IMG/VR virus record: IMGVR_UViG_3300031963_000042
Span: 1-64,000 of that record
DNA length: 64,000 bases
DNA from: a virus
Strand: one strand, 5' to 3'
Position numbers and translations under genes: made by a program
Shown: piece by piece, positions 6,290 through 13,268 of the stretch
Layout: the number at the start of each line of letters is the position of its first letter
Position numbering within the stretch: the first letter of the stretch is position 1
The notes under the pieces: model-generated
Databases searched by the model: none
Told to the model about the DNA's origin: nothing
The model's input: only the letters and a program-made list of their open reading frames with translations

Positions 6290-6313
6290 ATACGCCTTTA
6301 AAATTTAAACATC
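6218..6313 (+). CRISPR. CRISPR-like mini-array B8, distal end of right array
   Basis: Repeat 6218-6253 (worn stem), spacer 6254-6284 (31 nt, about 45% GC), remnant repeat 6285-6313 (GTTAAATACGCCTTT). No family A gene follows, so this is the end of the array. Confidence 0.42.
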
Positions 6314-6359
6314 ATTATTCGATCTAATATTTCTTTTTTTATCACATATTATTTTAATT

Positions 6360-6749
6360 ATGAAAGGCATTATTGATTTGCAAGATGGATTGACCTATAA
6401 TGACCTTAAGGTTAAGTATTCATGGGTATTGGAAGCTAACATTGAAGAGGCTGTCATTGGGGAACGCAATAATTCATTGATGTGGCATGGTGGAAAATGG
6501 AATTGGGGTGTATGGAGAAGCGGCATATGGAAGCACGGCATATGGGAGAATGGCATCTGGGATGGGGGTTTTTGGATGTTTGGTGTATGGAAGCACGGCA
6601 TATGGAATGATGGGTTTTGGGATAATGGTTATTGGCGGGATGGCACATGGCACAATGGCTATTGGAATGGTGGAAGTTGGGGGAAAGGCACCTGGAATGG
6701 GGGGAAAGTACATAATGGCGAGTATTTTGAGCATATAAGCGAAAGATAG
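6360..6749 (+). CDS. Trp/Gly pentapeptide-like repeat protein (129 aa)
   Basis: A normal-looking N terminus (about 40 residues) is followed by some 16 tandem copies of a five-residue unit of the form x-G-x-W-x (for example KHGIW, ENGIW, DGGFW). Regular five-residue spacing of aromatic and glycine residues suggests a compact beta-helix or solenoid, as in other short-period repeat proteins. No signal peptide. Possible roles are structural protein, ligand mimic or surface decoration; none can be chosen. The matching open frames on the other strand are shadows of the repetitive codons. Confidence 0.85.
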   Translation: MKGIIDLQDGLTYNDLKVKYSWVLEANIEEAVIGERNNSLMWHGGKWNWGVWRSGIWKHGIWENGIWDGGFWMFGVWKHGIWNDGFWDNGYWRDGTWHNGYWNGGSWGKGTWNGGKVHNGEYFEHISER

Positions 6750-6828
6750 GGCAAATATCCCCCCATTCTACCACAAAACTCTAATTTTTGCGCAGGTAAA
6801 AAAATATATTCACTCCAATGAATAATAA

Positions 6829-6860
6829 TTTGCACAATCCAAATATTAATCATACCTTTG
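6829..6860 (+). promoter_or_regulatory. Bacteroidota-type promoter inside the longer 6818 frame
   Basis: TTTG 6829-6832, 20-nt gap, TACCTTTG 6853-6860. It lies downstream of the ATG at 6818, so transcripts from it cannot use that start; this moves the gene start to 6887. Confidence 0.8.
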
Positions 6861-6886
6861 TAATCTCAAATAAAAACAACGCAACC

Positions 6887-7354
6887 ATGACATACAAAGA
6901 AATCCCAACAAGCAATACCATCAAAACATTTAGCAATAGCTATATCACAAGAATAGAAAATACAAATATACTGGTATATACAGATGTAAGACACGGTAAC
7001 GAGTCTGATCATAACGTGCTAAGACTTCCCTGGATACCAGTAAGGACATCTCTATTCCTTGATAACTCAACAAGAGCTGTAAAACTCCCCCTCTTTATGT
7101 GTAAATTAGAGGGGAGATGTATAACTACAAAATGTGGGGCAGAACTCATTGATGTACATAGCATACCTATAAAAAATTCAGACACCTATGTCACACTCTT
7201 TCTCCTTAAAGATGAAGAGTGTAATATACTGCCAGACATCTTTGATCCGATAAGTAAACATGTTATGGTAATAAACATAGATGGTGATATATACCACTTG
7301 TGTGTACATAAACACCTGCCGGAAAGTGACTTTTCACTTAGTGACATAATTTAA
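6887..7354 (+). CDS. Hypothetical protein (155 aa)
   Basis: Start chosen at ATG 6887 (MTYKEIPTSNTIKTFSNSYI), 26 nt after the promoter -7 element. Strand-rich, with a cysteine pair region (MCKLEGRCITTKCGAEL) around residues 70-86. No recognised domain and no membrane segment. It stands alone in its transcription unit. Fewer G runs than the genes downstream. Confidence 0.8.
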   Translation: MTYKEIPTSNTIKTFSNSYITRIENTNILVYTDVRHGNESDHNVLRLPWIPVRTSLFLDNSTRAVKLPLFMCKLEGRCITTKCGAELIDVHSIPIKNSDTYVTLFLLKDEECNILPDIFDPISKHVMVINIDGDIYHLCVHKHLPESDFSLSDII

Positions 7355-8005
7355 CCATTAATTATATTTTTCTCTGGAAAATTTAATTAATGTGCCGATG
7401 CAGATAATCGCAGCATATATTTGGCTCTAAGGATACCCGCAGGGCCATGAATCAGATGTTGAAATGGGGGGATAATTTGGCTTGTAGGCCGTCCATCGTA
7501 TTTCTGGGGTATAATGTTATTGGTCCATAGATCGTTTAACAAGGGGGAAATACGGGGCTTGTAGGATGTGTATACATATATTTGGAGAACTTCATACCTG
7601 AATGGGGGCATCTGTGCCCCCCAGTTGAAGGAACTACAGTATATAAATTCTACATATATATGGAGAACTTCATAAATGAATTTGATTCATAAATGGGGGA
7701 CAAAAACCACATGTGTTCTACCTGAATGGGGGACCTACAGTGCACGAGTTCTACTTAAATGGGGGACAAAAACCACATGTGTTCTACCTGAATGGGGGAC
7801 AAAAACCACATGTGTTCTACCTGAATGGGGGACCTACAGTGCACGAGTTCTACTTAAATGGGGGACAAAAACCACATTGGGGGATTATCCCCCCCACGAC
7901 GAGGAGGCAGTTTTGCTGACAATTTGACATGAAAATAAGTTTGGCATGGGTTACAGCCCCCATTTTGGGTTGTGAATATATGTACCATAAATAAAAATTA
8001 ATAGT
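7355..8005 (+). other. Noncoding stretch with G runs and local repeats
   Basis: About 650 bp without a convincing gene. It holds scattered GGGGG runs, two related copies of a TGGAGAACTTCAT element (near 7583 and 7662), and the 33-bp tandem repeats at 7693-7876. Open frames here come from repeat units whose length is a multiple of three. Confidence 0.6.
7693..7876 (+). repeat. 33-bp tandem repeats, two alternating types
   Basis: Five full units and one partial, starting at 7693, 7726, 7759, 7792, 7825 and 7858, each beginning ATGGGGGAC. Type A continues with CCACATGTG, type B with CAGTGCACG; order A B A A B A(partial). Each type holds a small palindrome (CACATGTG or GTGCAC). Confidence 0.9.
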
Positions 8006-8248
8006 ATGAAAAAATTAATTGGCATAGGTGGTGAGGAGGTTAGGGTTGACTGTTATGGTCCTAACATAAGTGTTAGGTATGGGGACAGGATAGTATTCCG
8101 GTATGGTGTAACTAATACATTAATAGGCGAGGGTTATGTATTATTAAACTATGTTGTTAATGGTGAGTTAGGTGGCAGGAGTGTAATGGAATATCGGGAG
8201 GACAGCATAAAAAAGATAAAAGAAACTTGCGGGAGTGGGGGAAAGTGA
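8006..8248 (+). CDS. Hypothetical protein (80 aa)
   Basis: Small strand-rich protein starting MKKLIGIGGEEVRVDCYGPN, with glycine-rich turns and an acidic/basic C-terminal helix (EDSIKKIKETCG). GC and G-run content are higher than in the surrounding genome. Its 3' end overlaps the promoter of the next gene (8227-8257). Not recognised. Confidence 0.65.
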   Translation: MKKLIGIGGEEVRVDCYGPNISVRYGDRIVFRYGVTNTLIGEGYVLLNYVVNGELGGRSVMEYREDSIKKIKETCGSGGK

Positions 8249-8257
8249 TTACCTTTG
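8227..8257 (+). promoter_or_regulatory. Promoter with its -7 box 4 nt before an ATG
   Basis: TTG 8227-8229, 20-nt gap, TACCTTTG 8250-8257; ATG at 8262. With the usual start a few bases past the -7 box, the mRNA would be leaderless or nearly so. Confidence 0.6.
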
Positions 8258-8261
8258 TGGT

Positions 8262-8714
8262 ATGATAACGGTAAGCATAGATGACTTTCGTATAAAGCAT
8301 GAGATATGGGGTGAGTCACCATATGAGGAGTATGGTGGTATATATAACAGGCTATGTGATTTCTGCAACAATGTGGATGAGCCGGTGCGTTTAAGGGGGG
8401 AGCTTAACATTGTTCAGGTTTATGGTCCCCCCATTAATAATTTGGTTTATGTGGAGAAGTTTTGGTTTACGAGTGATTATGATAGTCGGTTTAACGTGGG
8501 GGAGTTTCTCCCCCACTTAAGGGTGGTGGATACGTTGTCGGTGTTATTTCCTCCGATTAACCTGGGGAATATAGAATATGTGGGCATCTATACTGGGATT
8601 CGTTTACAAGAGAAAATGTGCAACATGACAATAGATCATATTAAAGATGACATATATAAGCTTAGCAATTGTTTTTTTTGTGATAAAATAATTAGGATAT
8701 CTAACTTAGAATGA
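8262..8714 (+). CDS. Family B LRR-like protein (150 aa)
   Basis: Start at ATG 8262 (MITVSIDDFRIKHEIW) aligns with the two following paralogues; the frame is open from 8235 but that start precedes the promoter. Family B layout: short N-terminal strand ending in D-F, helix with a conserved C (LCDFCNN), then three turns of the type xP-x-h-x-x-h-x-x-L (INNLVYVEKF, LPHLRVVDTL, LGNIEYVGIY), then a C-terminal strand. This looks like a very short leucine-rich-repeat solenoid. A perfect DNA hairpin (8496-8516) lies inside the coding region. Confidence 0.8.
   Translation: MITVSIDDFRIKHEIWGESPYEEYGGIYNRLCDFCNNVDEPVRLRGELNIVQVYGPPINNLVYVEKFWFTSDYDSRFNVGEFLPHLRVVDTLSVLFPPINLGNIEYVGIYTGIRLQEKMCNMTIDHIKDDIYKLSNCFFCDKIIRISNLE
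8496..8516 (+). repeat. Perfect 9-bp inverted repeat inside CDS
   Basis: GTGGGGGAG, loop TTT, CTCCCCCAC. The homologous place in the next paralogue (8950-8970) has a different but again perfect stem. Confidence 0.85.
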
Positions 8715-8715
8715 T

Positions 8716-8723
8716 TACCTTTG
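8716..8723 (+). promoter_or_regulatory. Promoter -7 box 4 nt before an ATG
   Basis: TACCTTTG, with ATG at 8728. The block TTACCTTTGTGGTATGATAA is the same as before 8262 and 9182. The -33 position holds TTAG, a weaker match. Confidence 0.5.
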
Positions 8724-8727
8724 TGGT

Positions 8728-9168
8728 ATGATAACGATAAACACAAAAGATCTGGTCACTGAAGAAGATTTGGCTTATAAAGATGCACATGACTTCTTTT
8801 GTTCGATATATAAGAGGTTAAGTTTTTTCTGTGACAATGTGGATGATCAGGTATATCTTACAGGCACGTTAAACATACACGATATTTATGGGGACCCCAT
8901 TAAGAATTTAGTACATATAGATAGGTTAGGGTTCGTTAGTTGGCTTGACCTGGGGGAATATTTCCCCCAGTTAAAGACGGTGAATACATTCTCGGTGTTG
9001 TTCCCCCCGATTAACCTGGGGAATATAGAATACATAGAGACATACAAAGGGATTCTAATCCAGCAAGAAACGGGGGGCGTGAAAGTAGAACACATACAAG
9101 ATGATATGTATAAACTAAGTAATAAACATTTTTCTGATAGAATAATTAGAATATCTAACTTAGAATGA
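8728..9168 (+). CDS. Family B LRR-like protein (146 aa)
   Basis: Tandem paralogue of the 8262 gene; the stretch from SVLFPPINLGNIEYI onward is nearly the same in both, down to runs of identical bases. N-terminal half diverged. It contains the hairpin 8950-8970. Spacing to the previous gene is 13 nt, just enough for the -7 box. Confidence 0.8.
   Translation: MITINTKDLVTEEDLAYKDAHDFFCSIYKRLSFFCDNVDDQVYLTGTLNIHDIYGDPIKNLVHIDRLGFVSWLDLGEYFPQLKTVNTFSVLFPPINLGNIEYIETYKGILIQQETGGVKVEHIQDDMYKLSNKHFSDRIIRISNLE
8950..8970 (+). repeat. Perfect 9-bp inverted repeat inside CDS
   Basis: CTGGGGGAA, loop TAT, TTCCCCCAG. Compared with 8496-8516, two base pairs have changed on both sides while pairing is kept. 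Confidence 0.85.
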
Positions 9169-9169
9169 T

Positions 9170-9177
9170 TACCTTTG
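9170..9177 (+). promoter_or_regulatory. Promoter -7 box 4 nt before an ATG
   Basis: Third copy of TACCTTTG followed by TGGT and ATG (9182). TTAG occupies the -33 position as at 8693. Confidence 0.5.
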
Positions 9178-9181
9178 TGGT

Positions 9182-9640
9182 ATGATAACGATTAGAATAG
9201 AAGACTTTATTACCGATCAAGACATTACACCTATGGATGATCTCCCGGTAATAACTAACTATGAGGCAATATATGATCGTATAGCAAATTTCTGCAATAA
9301 CGTGAATGATGAAGTACACCTTAACGGATGGATCGATGGAGAACATATTAATGGCACAATTAATAACCTAGTATATATCTCATCACTTAATTTTAATTTT
9401 ACTAAAAATGGTAAATCAGATATAGCTAAAAAATTCCCCCACCTTAAAGAGGTAGACCGATTCACTCACTACGGTCTACCAGCTAACCTGGGGAATATAC
9501 AACGTATAGGAAAATACATCGGTATCAAACTATATATCGAACTAAATGCTATAACTCTTAAACATATCTATGGTGATCTATATAATATATCATGCTCTAA
9601 CTTCTCTAAAGATATAATACTAGCTGACAGGGGGGGCTAA
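9182..9640 (+). CDS. Family B LRR-like protein (152 aa)
   Basis: Third tandem paralogue (MITIRIEDFITDQDITPMDD). It keeps the three LRR-like turns (INNLVYISSL, FPHLKEVDRF, LGNIQRIGKY) but has lost the internal hairpin: only the CCCCC side remains. Base use is more AT-rich than in the two genes before it. The stop lies in a G run. Confidence 0.8.
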   Translation: MITIRIEDFITDQDITPMDDLPVITNYEAIYDRIANFCNNVNDEVHLNGWIDGEHINGTINNLVYISSLNFNFTKNGKSDIAKKFPHLKEVDRFTHYGLPANLGNIQRIGKYIGIKLYIELNAITLKHIYGDLYNISCSNFSKDIILADRGG

Positions 9641-9745
9641 CCCCCCCTCCCCACCACCATACCACCCATATAGGGGGGGGCCCCCCGTATCCCCCCTCCC
9701 CCTAAATGGGGGATAAGACCCAAAAGGGGGGTATAATCCCCCAAA
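9628..9745. repeat. G-run / C-run island
   Basis: About 118 bp with several runs of 5-9 G or C, including nested inverted repeats (GGGGGGG near 9630 with CCCCCCC near 9642; GGGGGGG and CCCCCC around 9674-9687). It may terminate transcription of the 9182 gene or fold as hairpins or quadruplexes. Confidence 0.7.
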
Positions 9746-9746
9746 A

Positions 9747-9774
9747 AAAGTCTGGGCAATTTTTTCCGGATTTG
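9747..9774 (+). repeat. 28-bp direct repeat, left copy
   Basis: Begins AAAGTCTGGGCAATTTTTTC; identical to 10132-10159. Both copies follow a C run and lead into a pyrimidine-rich stretch, and together they bracket the 9873 gene. Confidence 0.9.
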
Positions 9775-9872
9775 GCCTTTCCTTCTGGGTGGGGTTACAC
9801 TTATTATTCAAGTGGCTTTAGATATGGATTAATTCCCTCATAAAATTTTTTTAAAATTAAAAACAACAGAAA

Positions 9873-10133
9873 ATGGATACTAAAAAACTTATGGAAATGT
9901 CATCGTTTTGGCATAACAAAACGGATGAAGAATGTATTCAAATGGCATCCACTGAATATGGGGTTGATGCTGCGGAAGCTCTCTCAAATATGTTTGAAAG
10001 AGATTTTTGGATTCAAACAAACAATAATATTATAAATGAATTAACCAAACAGGTTTTGGATGAAAAATCTGTTAGTGAGGGAGTAAATGACGACAATATA
10101 AACATAACAAACGAACCAGACACCCCCCAATAA
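9873..10133 (+). CDS. Hypothetical protein in a direct-repeat cassette (86 aa)
   Basis: Small acidic helical protein (MDTKKLMEMSSFWHNKTDEE), with a low-complexity C terminus rich in N, D and E. Its stop codon is one base from the right copy of the 28-bp repeat, so gene and repeats may have moved or duplicated as a unit. It interrupts the family B series. No domain recognised. Confidence 0.75.
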   Translation: MDTKKLMEMSSFWHNKTDEECIQMASTEYGVDAAEALSNMFERDFWIQTNNNIINELTKQVLDEKSVSEGVNDDNINITNEPDTPQ

Positions 10134-10159
10134 AGTCTGGGCAATTTTTTCCGGATTTG
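10132..10159 (+). repeat. 28-bp direct repeat, right copy
   Basis: Second copy of the element at 9747-9774, overlapping the stop codon region of the 9873 gene. Confidence 0.9.
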
Positions 10160-10163
10160 CCCC

Positions 10164-10207
10164 CCCTTCAAGTAAGTAATTTATTCTCCCTTCAAGTAAG
10201 TAATTTA
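10164..10207 (+). repeat. Two tandem 20-bp repeats
   Basis: CCCTTCAAGTAAGTAATTTA at 10164-10183 and again at 10188-10207 (24-bp period). The rest of 10208-10426 is noncoding, with G runs and two ATGGTCCAT words. Confidence 0.85.
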
Positions 10208-10426
10208 ACGTCCCCCTTTTTTTGTGGGTTTATTATTCCCTCCATTCGATGGCACATATATGGTCCATTTTGAGTGGGGGTTTTTTTACGTCTTCAACTA
10301 TGGGGTTATAATAATGGTCCATATAATGGTTTATATTTTTGGGCATAAGGGTATATTTATATTTGGGGGGGGGGTGGTTTCCAAAAAAAAATTTTTGGAA
10401 AATTTTTGAAAAAATTAGGTTTTTAT

Positions 10427-10882
10427 ATGTTGACATTATATATTGATGATTTTGATTGTGAGGGCTGCACCAGTGCAGATATTTTTACTAACTTGAGTTA
10501 TTATTGTAATAATATAAGGCATAGAATTTTTTTAACCTATAGAGATAAAAAGTATCGTCATATTATATTCTATGATAATGGATTAATATACCCCAACGTT
10601 ATTTATATTTACGAGTTAAATATGTATAGCCGTATTGATTTCTCGAAGACATTTCCTGATTTAAAAACCATAGGTAGATTTAATTTTGATGGCAATTATC
10701 ATATAGATAGTTTTGGGGGGGTTGAAAGTATAACTTGGTTTAACCATATGACTGACATGCTTTCTCCGGAGAAAAGAGAAAAGCTTGGAATAAACATTAT
10801 ATGTGAGATGATTGGTGTTAGAATGTATCGGTTTACGACACCTAAAGGATCTTGGGATATTAGTGTTATGGTATTTAATTAG
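10427..10882 (+). CDS. Family B LRR-like protein, CxxC type (151 aa)
   Basis: First gene of the long tandem series. Start at ATG 10427 (MLTLYIDDFDCEGCTSADIF) to match the sister genes; an upstream in-frame ATG (10406) adds seven unrelated residues. Features of this subgroup: N-terminal D-F-x-C-x-G-C, a conserved cysteine after a helix, three LRR-like turns (YPNVIYIYEL, FPDLKTIGRF, FGGVESITWF), and a C-terminal strand pair with GVRMYRFTTPKGSWDI. A CxxC and separate Cys could bind metal, but several sisters lack the CxxC. Confidence 0.85.
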   Translation: MLTLYIDDFDCEGCTSADIFTNLSYYCNNIRHRIFLTYRDKKYRHIIFYDNGLIYPNVIYIYELNMYSRIDFSKTFPDLKTIGRFNFDGNYHIDSFGGVESITWFNHMTDMLSPEKREKLGINIICEMIGVRMYRFTTPKGSWDISVMVFN

Positions 10883-10894
10883 AATTTATAGAGT

Positions 10895-11353
10895 ATGAAA
10901 GTAAGAATAAATATTGATGATTTTGATTGTGAGGGTTGTGCTATCAGAGATGTTATGCGCAACATAAGTTTTCATTGTGAAAATAGTACTGGTGATAAAA
11001 TTTCTATATATTCTGGGCATAAGCTTCAAACATTGAATTGTTATGATTACGCATTAAGATATCCTAATGTTGTTTACGTTGAGAATTTGAGGTTGGTATA
11101 TAATGTGGAGGACCTAAAAAGCGTTTTTCCTGATCTTAAGAAGATCGGTTCATTTGTATCAAATTACAATAAAATACAAGATTTTGGCAAAATAGAGGAG
11201 ATTGATTATTTTTATAGGATGTCTTTTTATTCTGTTTCAGATGATAGGCCAAAATATAATCAAATCACGGTATGTGAGCCTCTTGGTGACAAGATGTATC
11301 GGTTTAAAACTAAAAAAGGTAGCTGGGATATAAAGGTTAATAAATATTGTTAG
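10895..11353 (+). CDS. Family B LRR-like protein, CxxC type (152 aa)
   Basis: CxxC present (DFDCEGC). Turns YPNVVYVENL, FPDLKKIGSF, FGKIEEIDYF. C terminus KKGSWDIKVNKYC. 12-nt gap to the gene before, holding the leader AATTTATAGAGTATG that recurs through the series in place of a Shine-Dalgarno site. Confidence 0.85.
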   Translation: MKVRINIDDFDCEGCAIRDVMRNISFHCENSTGDKISIYSGHKLQTLNCYDYALRYPNVVYVENLRLVYNVEDLKSVFPDLKKIGSFVSNYNKIQDFGKIEEIDYFYRMSFYSVSDDRPKYNQITVCEPLGDKMYRFKTKKGSWDIKVNKYC

Positions 11354-11365
11354 AATTTATAGAGT

Positions 11366-11824
11366 ATGAGAGAGATAATATATACTAATGATTTTTTTTG
11401 TGACGGTTGTCAATACCCTGATGTTATGGAGAATATCAGTCTGCATTGTCATTTTACACCTAGTGATGAAATTTGGATTTATGAACGTAGTGGCAATAAT
11501 TTATTTTTGGCTTGCTATAGTGAGGATATCACATACCCAAAAGTTACTTATGCTGAATCGGTAAAATTAGCTAAGGATGTTAGTTTAATTAAAATTTTGC
11601 CCGATATTAAGAAGATGGGGGAACTTACGACTAGTTACAGTGATATAGATGATTTTGGGAATATACAGGAAATAGGGTATTTTAACGGTCTGTCTGAATT
11701 TACTAACTCACGAAAAAGAAAACTATATAACATAAAAACAAAATGTGTACCTCTTGGTGACAATATGTATAGGTTCACAACACCTAAAGGAATCTGGGAT
11801 ATTAGGGTTAATAGTTATGATTAA
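11366..11824 (+). CDS. Family B LRR-like protein, CxxC type (152 aa)
   Basis: CxxC present (DFFCDGC) and the segment TPSDEIWIY. A 44-bp block (11520-11563) is identical to 12000-12043 in the next gene, although flanks differ, which points to gene conversion. Confidence 0.85.
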   Translation: MREIIYTNDFFCDGCQYPDVMENISLHCHFTPSDEIWIYERSGNNLFLACYSEDITYPKVTYAESVKLAKDVSLIKILPDIKKMGELTTSYSDIDDFGNIQEIGYFNGLSEFTNSRKRKLYNIKTKCVPLGDNMYRFTTPKGIWDIRVNSYD

Positions 11825-11848
11825 GCCCCCATTTTAAGTTTATAGAGT

Positions 11849-12304
11849 ATGAAAGAGATAATATTTATTACAGATTTTTTTTGTGATGATTGTACCAACA
11901 AAGATGTTATGGCTAATATCAGTAGGCATTGTAATCTTACACCTAGCGATGAGATTTGGGTTTATGATGGTGTTCCTAATTTTTATTTGATTTGCTTTAG
12001 TGAGGATATCACATACCCAAAAGTTACTTATGCTGAATCGGTATCCTTAAGTACGCAAGTTAGTTTAATTAAAATTTTGCCTGATATTAAGAAGATTGAT
12101 TATTTTTGGGCCAATTATCTTGGCATGGATGATTTTGGTACAATACAGGAAATAGGGCATTTTTCCAATATGTCTATCTTTACTAACTCACGATACAGAA
12201 AAGAAAATAACATAAAAACAAAATGTGAACGTATTGGTAAAAAAATGTATCGGTTTACGTCAGATAAAGGTACCTGGGATATTAAGGTTAATAAATATGA
12301 TTAA
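11849..12304 (+). CDS. Family B LRR-like protein, CxxC variant (151 aa)
   Basis: CxxC kept but the glycine is replaced (DFFCDDC). Closest to the preceding gene. Turns YPKVTYAESV, LPDIKKIDYF, FGTIQEIGHF. The 24-nt leader before it (with GCCCCCATTTTAAG) is shared with the next gap. Confidence 0.85.
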   Translation: MKEIIFITDFFCDDCTNKDVMANISRHCNLTPSDEIWVYDGVPNFYLICFSEDITYPKVTYAESVSLSTQVSLIKILPDIKKIDYFWANYLGMDDFGTIQEIGHFSNMSIFTNSRYRKENNIKTKCERIGKKMYRFTSDKGTWDIKVNKYD

Positions 12305-12328
12305 GCCCCAATTTTAAGTTTATAGAAT

Positions 12329-12787
12329 ATGAATGAGATATTATCTTTAAGTGATTTTTACGAAGGCGGCAATGATGTATATAGAGCGTATTATTATTTA
12401 AGCTTGCATTGTCATGCTACACCTAGTAGCCAAATTAAGTTATATTGTGGGAATAAATATTCAATATTTGTACTTAAAGATGTTTCATTAACATTTCCTA
12501 AAATTGTTTATATTGATAAATTTTTATTAAATACCAAAATTAGTATGGAGGATTCGTTTCCAGATTTAAGGGAGGTTGGCGAATTTGACTATATTGTTGG
12601 CACCAATATACATGAGTTTGGGAATATCAGTAGTATAGGTTTCTTTGTGGATATGCGTCAGTTAATGCTTCCTTTTCCTAGGAAAAATTACTTTTCAACA
12701 TTAAAATGCGAACCTCTTGGCGATGATATGTATAGGTTTACGTCAGATAAAAGATCTTGGGATATTAGGGTTAATAATTATTCATAA
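12329..12787 (+). CDS. Family B LRR-like protein, no CxxC (152 aa)
   Basis: N terminus MNEILSLSDFYEGGNDVYRA lacks the CxxC. Central turns FPKIVYIDKF, FPDLREVGEF, FGNISSIGFF. The C-terminal strand has an R in place of the usual G (DKRSWDIRVNNYS). Confidence 0.84.
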   Translation: MNEILSLSDFYEGGNDVYRAYYYLSLHCHATPSSQIKLYCGNKYSIFVLKDVSLTFPKIVYIDKFLLNTKISMEDSFPDLREVGEFDYIVGTNIHEFGNISSIGFFVDMRQLMLPFPRKNYFSTLKCEPLGDDMYRFTSDKRSWDIRVNNYS

Positions 12788-12798
12788 ATTTATAGAAT

Positions 12799-13257
12799 AT
12801 GGAGATATTATTTATTAACGATTTTGATTGTGAGGGCTGTGAGGAATATGATGTTATGGAAAACATCAGTAGGCATTGTAATGCTACGCACAATAAAAAA
12901 ATCAAAATATATCCAAGGTTTTCAAGTTATTTAAGATTGAAATGCTTTGATGATTCAATAACATACCCTAATGTTGTTTATGTTTATGCTTTATATTTGT
13001 GTTCGAATGTAACATTAACGACAGTTTTGCCAGATATTAAGAATATACACATTGTATATAATGCTAATGTTATTAACTTAGATGACCTTGGGAGTATTAC
13101 CAATATAGGTTTTTTTGAGGATATGTCTATGCTTATGGTCACGGAGAATATAATAAAGTTTAAAACAAAAATGGCTTGTTCACCTCTTGGTAATAAGATG
13201 TATCGGTTCACATCTAATAAAGGTACCTGGGATATTAAGGTAGGTACTTATACTTAA
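12799..13257 (+). CDS. Family B LRR-like protein, CxxC type (152 aa)
   Basis: CxxC present (DFDCEGC). It carries the THNKKIKIYPR variant of the segment after the conserved Cys, shared with the 17409 gene rather than with its neighbours. 11-nt gap with leader AATTTATAGAATATG. Confidence 0.85.
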   Translation: MEILFINDFDCEGCEEYDVMENISRHCNATHNKKIKIYPRFSSYLRLKCFDDSITYPNVVYVYALYLCSNVTLTTVLPDIKNIHIVYNANVINLDDLGSITNIGFFEDMSMLMVTENIIKFKTKMACSPLGNKMYRFTSNKGTWDIKVGTYT

Positions 13258-13268
13258 ATTTATAGAAT

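Noticed and set aside
1-6313. Assigning the repeats to a known CRISPR type
   Set aside because: No cas gene is visible and I cannot match the 36-mer to a type from memory; naming one would be a guess.
6395-6774. Four frames opposite or inside the Trp/Gly repeat gene
   Set aside because: They result from the low-complexity repeat codons; only one frame gives a sensible protein with a normal N terminus.
7387-7927. Open frames in the 7.4-7.9 kb stretch
   Set aside because: Frames are open because the repeat unit is 33 bp; no promoter or conserved start fits, and two frames are open at once.
9620-9811. Minus-strand frame in the G/C island
   Set aside because: Made of homopolymer codons (Gly, Pro, Arg) with no other support.
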